Origin: Candidatus Parendomicrobium reticulitermitis
GTDB taxonomy: Bacteria; Elusimicrobiota; Endomicrobiia; Endomicrobiales; Endomicrobiaceae
Direction of reading: 5' to 3'
NCBI GenBank assembly: GCA_031287095.1
Contig: JAITTG010000015.1
Location: forward strand, 1-32,148
DNA: 32,148 bases
Shown here: positions 8,016 through 17,524 of the stretch, piece by piece
How positions within the stretch are numbered: position 1 is the first letter of the stretch
How the letters are laid out: each line of letters begins with the position of its first letter
The notes under the pieces: model-generated
Told to the model about the DNA's origin: nothing
Seen by the model: only the letters and a program-made list of their open reading frames with translations
Database searches by the model: none
Position numbers and translations under genes: made by a program

Positions 8016-8573
8016 ATGGGTAAAATTGGTTCGGCGGAGAAAGTTAAATTGTTTTGCGGTATATTATCAACCGATGAAAATATAGATAAAAAAGCGCTGT
8101 CAGAACTTGAAAAAAAACTCGGCGGGATTGATGCTAAAAGCGAAGTAATGAATTTTAAATTTAGCGATTATTACAATCTAGAAATGGGCAGTAATATAAA
8201 ACGATATTGGATTTCTTTTAAGAATTTGATTTTTGCCGATGAAATTGCCGATATAAAAATTTTTACAAATGATATAGAGGATAGTTTTGCAAAAGACGGC
8301 AAAAGACTAATAAATATAGACCCTGGCTATCTAACGCAGGCAAATGTCATTCTTGCCACGACAAAAAATTTCAGCCACAGAATATATTTGCAAAAAGGCA
8401 TATATGCCGAAGTGACGACAATCTACAATAAAAAAGACGGCTTTATAAAACTTCCTTGGTCATATCCGGATTATATGTCTGCTCCAGCCAAAGATTTTTT
8501 ATTAAAAGTCCGTAAAAATTTATTGGGACAATTAAAATTGTCGTCGCGCAAGCGGTATAAAAATGAAAATTAA
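8016..8573 (+). CDS. DUF4416 family protein
   Basis: 185 residues matching the DUF4416 pattern: V-K-L-F-C-G-I-L-S near the N-terminus (10-18), F-x-F-S-D-Y-Y-x-x-E-M-G (47-58), N-I-D-P-G-Y-L-T (100-107), A-T-T-K (114-117), H-R-I-Y-L (121-125), G-I-Y-A-E-V (128-133) and P-W-S-Y-P-D-Y (147-153). The biochemical function is unknown. I chose the ATG at 8016, with AGGGGG four bases upstream, over a TTG at 7968 that only adds residues not typical of the family. Its position between gmhB and a phosphoesterase, with overlap into the latter, suggests a part in envelope or LPS metabolism, but that is inference. Confidence 0.85.
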   Translation: MGKIGSAEKVKLFCGILSTDENIDKKALSELEKKLGGIDAKSEVMNFKFSDYYNLEMGSNIKRYWISFKNLIFADEIADIKIFTNDIEDSFAKDGKRLINIDPGYLTQANVILATTKNFSHRIYLQKGIYAEVTTIYNKKDGFIKLPWSYPDYMSAPAKDFLLKVRKNLLGQLKLSSRKRYKNEN

Positions 8574-8589
8574 TAGGAGGATAATAGCA

Positions 8590-9684
8590 ATGTTTATGAT
8601 TTTGACAATAGTCTTATATTTTGGAGGTTTTATTTACATCTCTCTACGGCTAAACGGAGGTTTTAATATACAGCCGCCTTATAACCATTTAGTAGTGATT
8701 TTAGGTTTGCTTGCCGCTTTGATAGGCGGTTCAACTATGCTGTTTAGGCGCGGCGAATATTCTTTTATGCAAGTTTTGGGACCTCTCGGTTTTATCTTGA
8801 TGGGCTGTTTTGCTATTACAATCACAGTTTTTATCATCACAGATATCGTCAGTCTATCCAATATATTTTTAAAATTTAAAAATTTCAGGTATTACGCGAC
8901 TCTAACGGCGTCAGTTATCAGCGTCCTATTTTGCGCTTATGCTCTTTTGAATGTCGCTATTGTGCAAAAAATTAAAAGAATCACTATCCAAGTTGAAAAT
9001 CTCCCTGTGGATTCTATAAAAGTCGCCGCAATTTCCGACCTGCATATAAATCTTTGGACTTCTCCAAAAGTTATAAATAAAATTTTTGATAAAGTCGCGG
9101 CTTTAAATGCGGATATTATTGTGATAGTCGGCGATGTGATAGACACAGACATAAATAGAAACAATAGATTTTTAGAATATGGCTTTGCTAAACTCAAAGC
9201 CCCGCTCGGCGTTTTTGCCGTGACGGGAAATCACGAATACTATACGGGAGTAGATGCCTTTAATGAAATGTTTCAAAAGTTGGGCGTCAAAGTTTTAAAC
9301 AATGAAACCGTTTTAACAGGCGGGACAATAAATGTTGCGGGTATAGAAGATATAAGATGGAAAGATAAAGAGACGATTTTAAAAACATTAGACTCTGCAA
9401 ATCCCAAATATCCAACAATTTTTTTAAGCCACAGACCTGAAACTTTTAATATAGCCCAAAGCAAAAACATTTTTCAAATTTCAGGACACACCCACGCAGG
9501 ACAAATCCCGCCAATTTGGATAGCTCGAAATTTCTTTATGCAATACAATTACGGTATATACAAACTTGGGCAATCAATAATGTATTTAACATCTGGAACC
9601 CGCTGGTGGGGACCTCCGATGCGCTTTTTAAACACTTGTGAAATTGTTTTAGTAACATTGGAACGGAAAAAAGATAAGCAGTAG
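8590..9684 (+). CDS. Membrane-anchored metallophosphoesterase (YkuE-like)
   Basis: 364 residues. Four predicted membrane helices (about 3-19, 33-51, 64-86, 102-124) are followed by a calcineurin-type domain. The metal motifs are in order: S-D-L-H (149-152), G-D-V (181-183), G-N-H-E (213-216), S-H-R (280-282) and S-G-H-T-H-A-G (298-304). Members of the family hydrolyse phosphoesters, for example UDP-2,3-diacylglucosamine-like lipids, so a lipid-precursor role is possible given the operon. I chose ATG 8590 because AGGAGG sits nine bases upstream; the ATG at 8563 overlaps the previous gene but lacks such a site. The substrate is not determined by sequence. Confidence 0.85.
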   Translation: MFMILTIVLYFGGFIYISLRLNGGFNIQPPYNHLVVILGLLAALIGGSTMLFRRGEYSFMQVLGPLGFILMGCFAITITVFIITDIVSLSNIFLKFKNFRYYATLTASVISVLFCAYALLNVAIVQKIKRITIQVENLPVDSIKVAAISDLHINLWTSPKVINKIFDKVAALNADIIVIVGDVIDTDINRNNRFLEYGFAKLKAPLGVFAVTGNHEYYTGVDAFNEMFQKLGVKVLNNETVLTGGTINVAGIEDIRWKDKETILKTLDSANPKYPTIFLSHRPETFNIAQSKNIFQISGHTHAGQIPPIWIARNFFMQYNYGIYKLGQSIMYLTSGTRWWGPPMRFLNTCEIVLVTLERKKDKQ

Positions 9685-9694
9685 GTTATAAATC

Positions 9695-10156
9695 ATGAAT
9701 GAAAAAATCTTAAAATTAATTTCTGGCGGAGAGAGCGGCAATATTGAATTTAAAGAATGTAAAGACTGCATCTCGGATTCAGTTTATGAAACTGTTTGCT
9801 CTTTTCTAAATACCAAAGGCGGAGATATACTTTTGGGCGTGAGCGATAATAAAGAAATTCTGGGCGTCAAACAAGAAAAATTGGAAACGCTAAAGATGGA
9901 TTTTATCAATAGCGTCAACAATCCAAATAAAATCTCGCCGCCTATGAGCCTTAGTATATCTGATGAGTATATAGACGATAAAATCCTCTTACATATTTTT
10001 GTCCCAGAAAGTTCGGCAGTTCATAAATGCGCAGGGCAAATCTTTATAAGGAATAATAGCGCAGATTTTGACATCACAGACAATCAGCATGAGATGGCGG
10101 CTTTGTATTTGGAAAATCTCCAATATATACGGAAAATACCGTCTTTTCTGCTTTGA
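9695..10156 (+). pseudogene. Decayed AlbA_2-domain ATPase-like protein, fragment 1 (N-terminal domain)
   Basis: 153 codons carrying a complete AlbA_2 (Schlafen-type AAA_4) domain: E-F-K-E (18-21), F-L-N-T-K-G-G-D-I-L-L-G-V (37-49) and I-R-N-N-S-A (about 123-128). The frame runs out at 10154-10156. Codons in another frame from 10126 on read Y-T-E-N-T-V and join directly to fragment 2, as in intact homologues. The shift falls on a TATATA tract (10124-10129): either two extra bases or one lost base. The fragment may still be translated. Confidence 0.72.
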
Positions 10157-10608
10157 GGATGGAAGATTTACGGACTGATTTGATTGATATGGCAAGAAAG
10201 CGGGCTTCAATACAGAAACGAGGTCATCAATGGGAGAAAATGTCAGACAGGGAGCTTTTAAAATTTTCGGAATTATATCAGAGAAATTCATCAAGCGGCG
10301 ATGAAGGTTTTACTTTGGCGGCTGTTCTTTTGTTTGGCAAAGATGAAACAATCGCGGCGACAGTTCCAGCGTATAGAATAGATATGCTTAAGCGTGTTTA
10401 TGATGCGCAAAGATACGACGATAGATTAGATATAAGGACAAATTTGATTGACGCCTTTGATTTGGCTATGGGCTTTGTTCAAAAGCATTTGCCCGATCCA
10501 TTTTATGTAGCAAGAACTATGCGTATAAGTTTAAGGGATACAATTTTTAGAGAACTTATTGCCAATCTCTTAATACACAAAGAATATCTTATGTCTGAGG
10601 TCAGATGA
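10153..10608 (+). pseudogene. Decayed AlbA_2-domain ATPase-like protein, fragment 2 (middle)
   Basis: About 151 codons in a frame different from fragment 1; in this frame the homologous part begins near 10126. It has the conserved R-M-E-D-L-R, the G-F-T-L-A-A-V-L-L-F-G-K-D segment, the R-Y-D-D-R-L-D-I-R-T-N-L-I stretch, and F-R-E-L-I-A-N-L-L-I-H-K-E-Y, the N-box start of an HATPase_c_4 domain. After Glu-Tyr (about 10590) the rest of the ATPase domain is missing and a stop follows within six codons. This looks like an internal deletion. Confidence 0.7.
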
Positions 10609-10612
10609 AGAT

Positions 10613-10864
10613 ATGACTGCTACTGATACCGCTACTGATGTTGAATTGACCGCTACTGATGAGGATAGAGAAAATCAGATATTATATTTTTGTAAAACGC
10701 CAAGGACTAGAGAAGAAATACAAAAATTCGTCAATATAAAATATAAAGTTTATTTTTTAAAAGATGTTTTAGCTCCGTTAATAAAGACAAGAAAATTATC
10801 TTTAACCATATCAAACAAACCAAAAAGCAAGAATCAAAAATATATTGCAACAATAAGACAATAG
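10613..10864 (+). pseudogene. Decayed AlbA_2-domain ATPase-like protein, fragment 3 (C-terminal winged helix)
   Basis: 83 codons. An A-T-D-rich linker (repeats of CTACTGAT in DNA) is followed by a winged-helix-like domain (about 28-80) with a basic end. Such linkers and wHTH domains close intact proteins of this family. It is in the same frame as fragment 1 but not fragment 2. Taken alone it might be read as a small DNA-binding protein, but the order and spacing fit the remains of one gene. Confidence 0.6.
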
Positions 10865-11350
10865 AGGCGCGCTATATACGCGTCTCACTAAAAGGAAATG
10901 CAAAAAACAAAAATTTGTTGGAATCAAAAAGCATAAAAAACCCAAACCCGTCCGCCGCATCCTTACGAAATGCAAAGCCAAATAAGAAATAGTAAGTGAT
11001 AAATGACAAAAGACAAAAGACAAATGTAAAAATTGAAATGACATGTTTTGTATGGATTGGTTTTTTTGTAGGGTTTATATATATGGTTTTTGTACGGGCG
11101 GGTTTCAAACTCGCCCGCCCCTACGAAATATAAACAACAAAACAGCAAACGGCGGTCAAATAATAATTTGTCATGACAAATAGATTCTATCCTACGCATT
11201 GCCGCAGGATGCGCAATGATTGCTTGTTAGACTCAAGTAACAATGCCGACACTCTTATTTATATGTCAGTTATGCGAGATGTTTAGCGCGCATCCAATTT
11301 ATTTTCCGCTATTTCTAACTCTTCTATCATGATAATTTTTTTTTGCGCAA
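10865..11350. repeat. Intergenic repeats downstream of the decayed gene
   Basis: 486 bp without a supported gene. It contains GAGGCGCGCTATATACGCGTCTC (10864-10886, split here as an 11-base arm, a TATATA-like centre and an 11-base arm), the GGGCGGGTTTCAAACTCGCCC palindrome class at 11091-11124, and a GCCGCAGGATGCGCAATGA-type element at 11171-11222. A 15-codon ORF on the minus strand (11286-11333) just past the symporter stop is too short to support. I see no clear terminator for the symporter. Confidence 0.6.
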
Positions 11351-12832
11351 TCAGCGTATCTCTTCGCCATACAGCGGGATAGGCGTATCGTCAAATTTGT
11401 CCATATTATCGCCTGTTAAATAGTATTTTGTTTCTTTGGCTATTAGATTGCTCAAAAGTAAGACGGCTATTATATTTGGAATAGCCATAAGAGCGTTTAG
11501 GGAGTCGGCTATTTCCCAAACAAGACCAAGGGGAATTGTCGCTCCTATAAAGGTTACTATCACAAAAAGTATTCTGTATGGAATTCTCACTTTTGCGCCG
11601 AGCAAATATTCAGCGCATCTCTCGCCGTAATATGACCAGCCTAAAATTGTTGAGAAAGCAAAAGTCACAAGCCCGAAAGTTAAAACGATATTTCCAAAAA
11701 TCGGTATCTGCCCAAAAGCTAAATTTGTAAGCAATCCTCCGTTGATTTTTGACGGGTCCGGTATAAGAGTAGGATTTCCTACTATCGTAGAAACTAAAGT
11801 CACTCCTGTGATGGCGCAAATAATTACCGTATCCCAAAAAGTTCCTGTGCTTGATACTAAAGCCTGCCTAAAAGGATTTCTTGTTTTTGCCGCCGCCGCA
11901 ACTATTGGGGCTGAACCCATACCGGACTCATTAGAAAACAAGCCTCTTGCAATACCAAATCTCGCCGCCGCCATAAAAGTAGCCGCTATAAAACCGCCGC
12001 CTGCCGCTCTCGGACTAAATGCTGACGAGACTATCAAAGATACAGCGGGGAAAATATAATCAAAATTCATTATGAGAATTATACCGCAGCCCAAACAATA
12101 AAGTATAGCCATAGCGGGAATAAAACCTATGCACACTTTAGAAATAATTTGTATGCCGCCCAAAATAACAAGACCGACAAGAATTGCTATAACAAAGCCG
12201 GAAATCCATAAATCAAGATGTATAGTAGATTGTAAATTAGCCGCGACTGCATTCGCTTGAACTCCGCTTCCTATGCCGAAAGCGCAAATAGCGGCAAAAA
12301 TCGCAAATAAAACTCCCAGCCATTTTAAAGACATTTTGCGCTCTACGGGCTCATCTCCCAAAGTATTGCTTTTATCAGCCACGCCGATATTTATAGAAAG
12401 TCTTTCAAGAGCATACATTGCGCCGCCGAGCATTTGTCCGTCCGCTGTGCGCACTCTATATTTTACGGCTATTAAAGATTCGGCATATTTTGTCGCTATG
12501 CCGAAAACGCCCGTAAGCCACATCCAAAGCACTGCTCCCGGTCCGCCCAAAGCGATTGCTGTCCCCACGCCTACTATATTTCCCGTTCCGATAGTAGCCG
12601 CAAGAGCGGTGGTCAAAGCGCCGAAATGCGACACATCGCCTTTACTTTTATCGTCTTTTTCAAGCGACATTTTAATGCCTAAAAATATTTTTCTTTGAAT
12701 AAAACCGGTTTTATAAGTCATATACAAATGCGTTCCAAATAATAAAACCAAAAGCCAAGGACCCCACAATAAAGAATTAAGCCACCCGCTAAAACTAATA
12801 AATCCTCTGCTAAACACATCAAACCATTCCAT
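11351..12832 (-). CDS. Sodium:alanine/glycine symporter family protein (AGCS)
   Basis: 493 residues, the usual length for the alanine or glycine:cation symporter family (TC 2.A.25), with about ten or more hydrophobic membrane segments. The family signature G-T-G-N-I-V-G-V-G-T-A-I-A-L-G-G-P-G-A is at 82-100, followed by the W-M-W-L-T-G-x-F-G-x-A-T-K-Y-A-E block (103-118), and S-N-E-S-G-M-G-S-A-P lies in the middle third. It imports alanine, glycine or a related amino acid with Na+. The ATG chosen has GGAGG five bases upstream; an upstream ATG (12877) would add 15 residues lacking a ribosome site. A strong promoter and a terminator-like hairpin lie in its leader, suggesting attenuation. Exact substrate unknown. 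Confidence 0.93.
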   Translation of the reverse strand: MEWFDVFSRGFISFSGWLNSLLWGPWLLVLLFGTHLYMTYKTGFIQRKIFLGIKMSLEKDDKSKGDVSHFGALTTALAATIGTGNIVGVGTAIALGGPGAVLWMWLTGVFGIATKYAESLIAVKYRVRTADGQMLGGAMYALERLSINIGVADKSNTLGDEPVERKMSLKWLGVLFAIFAAICAFGIGSGVQANAVAANLQSTIHLDLWISGFVIAILVGLVILGGIQIISKVCIGFIPAMAILYCLGCGIILIMNFDYIFPAVSLIVSSAFSPRAAGGGFIAATFMAAARFGIARGLFSNESGMGSAPIVAAAAKTRNPFRQALVSSTGTFWDTVIICAITGVTLVSTIVGNPTLIPDPSKINGGLLTNLAFGQIPIFGNIVLTFGLVTFAFSTILGWSYYGERCAEYLLGAKVRIPYRILFVIVTFIGATIPLGLVWEIADSLNALMAIPNIIAVLLLSNLIAKETKYYLTGDNMDKFDDTPIPLYGEEIR

Positions 12833-12905
12833 ACAACCTCCAATTATTTTTGTTATCATTACAGGATTAACCCGCAATCTTTGCCTTCATTCTATTTTCC
12901 TACAC

Positions 12906-12951
12906 ATAAAAAAACACAAGGGGTAAAACTTATCAACACGCCCTTGTGTTT
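12906..12951 (-). terminator. Terminator-like hairpin in the symporter leader (possible attenuator)
   Basis: On the minus strand an 11-bp stem AAACACAAGGG / CCCTTGTGTTT (plus-strand 12912-12922 and 12941-12951), an 18-base loop and a run of seven Ts. It lies between the promoter at 12979-13007 and the start codon at 12832, so transcription must pass it to express the symporter. A shorter alternative pairing of AACAC with GTGTT inside the leader could compete. No known riboswitch consensus is visible to me. Confidence 0.65.
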
Positions 12952-12978
12952 ACTGTGTTTTTGTCTTAGAACGGCGGA

Positions 12979-13007
12979 ATTATACTTTTACACCCTATCA
13001 AAGTCAA
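12979..13007 (-). promoter_or_regulatory. Sigma70-type promoter of the symporter gene
   Basis: On the minus strand TTGACT (13007-13002), a 17-nt spacer and TATAAT (12984-12979), close to the canonical promoter. Its first 15 bases, TTGACTTTGATAGGG, are identical to the promoter region of gap at 16886-16900. The expected start is near 12972, leaving a leader of about 140 bases. Confidence 0.75.
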
Positions 13008-13070
13008 TTTTTGTTGTCTTTTCAACCCCTTTTTGTTACTATCCTATTACGGTTATTCATATGCCAATAG

Positions 13071-13226
13071 AGGCAATACAAAATAGAAAATAATTTTGAA
13101 AATCAACTTGACGCTGTTCATATTGCTATGTATGAAAAATCTAAAGGAATGAATAATGCTAATTTTGATAAATACATCAAATCAAATATTGACAAAATAT
13201 CAGATTATTATAGTATTGTAATTTGA
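13071..13226 (+). pseudogene. Possible gene remnant without start
   Basis: A reading frame of about 52 codons with protein-like composition (including D-A-V-H-I-A-M-Y-E-K-S-K-G and F-D-K-Y-I-K-S-N-I-D-K-I) ends in TGA at 13224-13226. There is no start with a ribosome site. It may be the C-terminal remains of a lost gene. I do not recognise it. Chance is possible in AT-rich DNA. Confidence 0.3.
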
Positions 13227-13298
13227 GAAACAAGAGAATCTCAAAAAACTAAATTTAAGTAAACAGTGATTAATTTATCAAATGTCTTTAATCTGCTT

Positions 13299-13361
13299 AA
13301 CCCGCAATCTCCCCGCGAAGCGTTTTTGAGAAAAAAATGGAGATTGCGGGTCAAGCCCGCA
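13299..13361. repeat. Inverted repeat ACCCGCAATCTCC..GGAGATTGCGGGT
   Basis: Arms of 13 bases (13300-13312 and 13339-13351) flank a 26-base loop; a second small palindrome, GCGGGTCAAGCCCGC, covers 13347-13361 and ends about nine bases before the AAAGGA ribosome site of the next gene. Partial copies occur near 12868-12878 and 30120-30140. It looks like a dispersed palindrome that has landed in the 5' region of the downstream gene. Confidence 0.7.
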
Positions 13362-13374
13362 AAGGATAAGAAAA

Positions 13375-14316
13375 ATGAAAAAATTTACAATTATATTTTT
13401 ATCAATGCCGGCGGTCATTTTTTGCTCCGCTCTTTTTGTTTGCGCAAAGGCTGATAATAGTTTGTATGTGGAAGACTTTCCTCAAAATGCGATGATAAAT
13501 ATCTTTGCCGAAAGAGATTTTATGACTGTTGTTTCGATTGACTTTGATGGTTTTGCGCCAAAGACTATGGAATCAAAAAGCAATGCTAATGATAAAATAG
13601 GAATCGGAGCTGGTTATAAAAGCATTTCTTTTTCTTACGCCTTTGATATTACTAAACGAAGCAAAGGTATTGAGGCAAAAAGTTATGACTTCCAATTTTA
13701 TTTCTTCCAAAAACAGTGGATTATAGACGCTTTTTATCAATACTATCGAGGGCATAGTAAGGCTTATGGTATGGAGAATTTTATGCAAAGATGGAAAGGC
13801 GTTGAACTGACAAGAGGCGGGCTTTCTGTTCAATATGTTTTCAACCCTAATTTGTCTCTTGAAGCGGCTTTTAAGCAAACAAAACTGCAAAAGAAGTCCG
13901 CAGGTTCATTTCTGCTTGGCGCGAGTATCTATTATAATGGTTTCAACTTAAATTTTCCTGAGGATATTTATGATTATGGATGGGCAAGCGAAGACGGACA
14001 TAATTGGTTGATAGGACCTACAATTGGATATGCTTATACAGCGGTATTTTTAAAAAATTTCTATTTTACAGGAAGTATGTCAATGGGAATTAGTTTTCCT
14101 TTTGACAATACTACGAAAAGTTCTTTATTTTGGAATTTTATCCCCAAATTTGCTTTGGGCTATAATGCGGATACTTGGGCTTTGATTTTATGCTTTATAT
14201 ACAATTACGGCATAGTAGATGTCGATAATTATTCCGAAAATGAATTGAATCCGAGCAATGTCAATAACACAGGAAGACTGACTTTAAGTTTCACAAAAAG
14301 ATTTGATTTTTTCTAA
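13375..14316 (+). CDS. DUF4421 family outer-membrane beta-barrel protein
   Basis: 313 residues. A signal peptide covers about 1-26 (Lys2-Lys3, hydrophobic core, A-K-A before Asp27). The segment G-I-G-A-G-Y-K-S-I-S-F-S-Y-A-F (76-90), the S-Y-D-F-Q-F-Y-F stretch and D-A-F-Y-Q-Y-Y-R-G (about 118-126) match the DUF4421 pattern, followed by repeated amphipathic strands and a C-terminal Phe, all typical of an outer-membrane barrel. Function is unknown. The ATG is preceded by AAAGGA next to an inverted repeat. It is convergent with pgk and shares the terminator at 14351-14392 with it. Family assignment is from memory of the pattern. Confidence 0.75.
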   Translation: MKKFTIIFLSMPAVIFCSALFVCAKADNSLYVEDFPQNAMINIFAERDFMTVVSIDFDGFAPKTMESKSNANDKIGIGAGYKSISFSYAFDITKRSKGIEAKSYDFQFYFFQKQWIIDAFYQYYRGHSKAYGMENFMQRWKGVELTRGGLSVQYVFNPNLSLEAAFKQTKLQKKSAGSFLLGASIYYNGFNLNFPEDIYDYGWASEDGHNWLIGPTIGYAYTAVFLKNFYFTGSMSMGISFPFDNTTKSSLFWNFIPKFALGYNADTWALILCFIYNYGIVDVDNYSENELNPSNVNNTGRLTLSFTKRFDFF

Positions 14317-14350
14317 TAAGATTTTAAATTAAATGAACAATAAAATGCAT

Positions 14351-14392
14351 AAAAAATCCCCTTGCGGCAATAAACCGCAAGGGGATTTTTTT
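14351..14392. terminator. Bidirectional Rho-independent terminator
   Basis: A long stem, AAAAAATCCCCTTGCGG (14351-14367) with CCGCAAGGGGATTTTTT (14375-14391), and a seven-base loop. With an A-run on one side and a T-run on the other it can stop transcription in both directions, between the convergent DUF4421 gene and pgk. Confidence 0.92.
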
Positions 14393-14405
14393 GATATTTG
14401 TCGTC

Positions 14406-15656
14406 TTACTTTTTGTTCGGCAATGCCGCTATTCCGGGCAGTTCTTTACCTTCCAAGAATTCCAAAGAAGCGCCGCCGCCTGTGGAAATGTGGCTGATTT
14501 CTTTATCAACTCCCGCTTTTTTTACGGCTGACACTGAGTCGCCGCCGCCCACTACGGAGATTGCGCCGTTTTCTGTGGATTCGGCTATTATTTTTGCTAT
14601 TTCTATTGTGCCTTTTGAGAATTGGTCTATTTCAAATATCCCAAGCGGTCCATTCCATACTATCGTTTTAGCGTTTTTTAAAACTTCCGCGAACTTTTCT
14701 ATGGATTTTGGTCCCACATCAACGCCCATAAAACCTTCTGGGATTACATCGTCAATAGTTGTTTGAACAATCGCTCCTTGCGGAATTTGTTTATTTGCAA
14801 AATCGACTTTATCAACAGCAATATGATCTATTGGAAGTAAAAAATCCACTTTTCTTTCTTTGGCTTTCTTTAAAATCTCATCAGCCAAATCAAGTTTATC
14901 GTCTTCTACAAGAGATGTCCCTATCGGTACTTCTTGAGATTTTAAGAAAGTGTATGCCATAGCGCCGCCGATTATTATTGCGTCCACTTTTGTAAGCAAA
15001 TTTTCTATAACATTTATTTTGTCTGATACTTTTGCGCCTCCAAGTATTGCAACGAAGGGTTTGACGGGCTTATCAAGAGCCTCGCCCAAAAATTTCAATT
15101 CTTTTTCAACCAAAAATCCCGCCGCCGCATCTTTGACATATTTGACTATTCCTGCGGTTGAGGCATGCGCTCTGTGGACTGTGCCGAAAGCGTCTTGAAC
15201 AAAAACATCGCCCATAGACGCAAGTTCTTTAGCAAAAGCGTCCATAGCCGCTTTATCTTTTTCTCCGTTTGCATTTTTGCCTTCTTCTTCAGGATGAAAT
15301 CTTAAATTTTCAAGCAAAAGAATTTCGCCGCCCTTTAAATCTGCCGCCGCTTTTTTGGCTTTGGCGCCTATGCAATCGCTTTCTGCAAATTGAACCGGCT
15401 TATCAAGAAGTTCGCTAAGCCTTTGTGGAACTGCTTTTAAACTCATTGATGGGACAACTTTGCCTTTTGGTCTGCCAAGGTGAGCCATAAGAATTATAGC
15501 CGCATTTTGTTCTAGCAGATATTCCAAAGTGGGGATAGTTGCAGTAATTCTTTTGTCATTTGTGATATTGCCGTCCGCGTCAAGAGGAACATTATAGTCC
15601 GCTCTCACTAAAACTTTTTTATCTTTAACATCAATGTCTTTAACAGTTTTTTTCAT
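14406..15656 (-). CDS. pgk: Phosphoglycerate kinase
   Basis: 416 residues, within the normal bacterial range. V-R-A-D-Y-N-V-P (17-24), H-L-G-R-P-K-G (59-65), the G-G-A-K-V-S-D-K-I segment in the middle and the C-terminal G-G-G-D-S-V-S-A-V motif are those of PGK, which makes ATP from 1,3-bisphosphoglycerate in glycolysis. AAGGAG lies four bases before the ATG on the minus strand. It follows gap on the same strand with a 156-bp gap that contains an inverted repeat, so the two are probably one transcript ending at the bidirectional terminator. Confidence 0.97.
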   Translation of the reverse strand: MKKTVKDIDVKDKKVLVRADYNVPLDADGNITNDKRITATIPTLEYLLEQNAAIILMAHLGRPKGKVVPSMSLKAVPQRLSELLDKPVQFAESDCIGAKAKKAAADLKGGEILLLENLRFHPEEEGKNANGEKDKAAMDAFAKELASMGDVFVQDAFGTVHRAHASTAGIVKYVKDAAAGFLVEKELKFLGEALDKPVKPFVAILGGAKVSDKINVIENLLTKVDAIIIGGAMAYTFLKSQEVPIGTSLVEDDKLDLADEILKKAKERKVDFLLPIDHIAVDKVDFANKQIPQGAIVQTTIDDVIPEGFMGVDVGPKSIEKFAEVLKNAKTIVWNGPLGIFEIDQFSKGTIEIAKIIAESTENGAISVVGGGDSVSAVKKAGVDKEISHISTGGGASLEFLEGKELPGIAALPNKK

Positions 15657-15697
15657 ATTTCTCCTTCGGGCTTATCTAAAAGTATTCATTTGCTGCG

Positions 15698-15757
15698 TTG
15701 CCGCCGCTGCGGGTTTGCGATTTGTCGTCTGCGTGACAAGCCTGCAGGCGGCGGCAA
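15698..15757. repeat. Inverted repeat between gap and pgk
   Basis: Arms TTGCCGCCGC (15698-15707) and GCGGCGGCAA (15748-15757) flank a 40-base interior. A related sequence with GGCGGCGGCAAAGAA occurs at 17382-17396. It lies inside the presumed gap-pgk message, where a hairpin could separate or stabilise the two parts. Confidence 0.6.
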
Positions 15758-15812
15758 AGAAAATCGCGATAGCGAATAGGTTTTTTAGAAAAACCCATTT
15801 CTGGATACATCC

Positions 15813-16841
<1,029 letters not shown>

Positions 16842-16871
16842 TTATTGTTTTTTGCGGATTTAACGAGCGCA

Positions 16872-16900
16872 ATAGTATAAAAAACCCCTATCAAAGTCAA
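16872..16900 (-). promoter_or_regulatory. Sigma70-type promoter of gap
   Basis: On the minus strand TTGACT (16900-16895), a 17-nt spacer and TACTAT (16877-16872), with an overlapping TATACT in the same place. The block TTGACTTTGATAGGG is identical to that in the symporter promoter. The expected start leaves a leader of about 45 bases before the ATG. Confidence 0.65.
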
Positions 16901-16907
16901 ATTTAAT

Positions 16908-17460
16908 AACAGAGAGAAAAGAAAAGAGAGGAAAGAGAAAATACGGCAATAACAAAGACTTCTCGCAAGTTATGCAAAGAAAATTTAACGGCAACGACCG
17001 CGTAAGTAACGCAAAGCGGCAAAGGCAACGGCAATAGCAATAGTGTTAGTCTTGTCGTTTTGCGTTACTTGCGTTTCTGAAACTTGCGAAATTTGCGAGA
17101 AAGCCGTTGCTGTTGTTTTTTAACTTGGATTCCAGATAGTAACTTTCGGCAGTGGCGAACAGGATGTTTTTGCCATCTTTTCAAGTAGGCAGGCTGACGA
17201 CATACCTTGTTTCGCAAATTAGCAATACTTTTTGAGTATTATGCTTACAATGACAAGTCCGCTTTCGCACATAGCGCATAACAATATCTATACTATAATA
17301 TCAGTTATGCAAGATGTCCAATTAAGTTGTTGCCGTAGTAAGTTATCATTGCAGGTTCACATTGCGAGTCAAGTCCATAGGCGGCGGCAAAGAATTTTAG
17401 TTACTCAGCGATTTCTTATGGTAAATCTAAAAAAGCACAAGTCTGCCGAAAGATTGCTTC
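16908..17460. repeat. Intergenic MITE-like element and repeats between gap and icd
   Basis: No gene is supported in 16901-17500. Bases about 16930-17122 form an element with inverted ends: CTTCTCGCAAGTTATGCAAAG (16960-16980, split as CTTCTCGCAAG and TTATGCAAAG) at the left and GCGAAATTTGCGAGAAAGCC (17086-17105) at the right. Its interior matches 2085-2130 (GGCAATAGCAATAG.GTTAGTC). A degenerate GATTCC repeat (about 17130-17155) and CAATGACAAG / CAGGTTCACATTGCG elements (17250-17396) follow. Confidence 0.65.
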
Positions 17461-17524
17461 TTTTATTTTGAAATAATTCATAAAACTGATAAAATCCGCT
17501 TACTTCAAATACAAATAGTTTATA

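Noticed and set aside
11286-11333. 15-codon minus-strand ORF after the symporter stop
   Set aside because: Too short, no ribosome site, and no homologue that I recognise.
14398-15198. Plus-strand ORFs opposite pgk, and similar ones opposite gap and the symporter
   Set aside because: They are shadows of highly conserved genes on the other strand.
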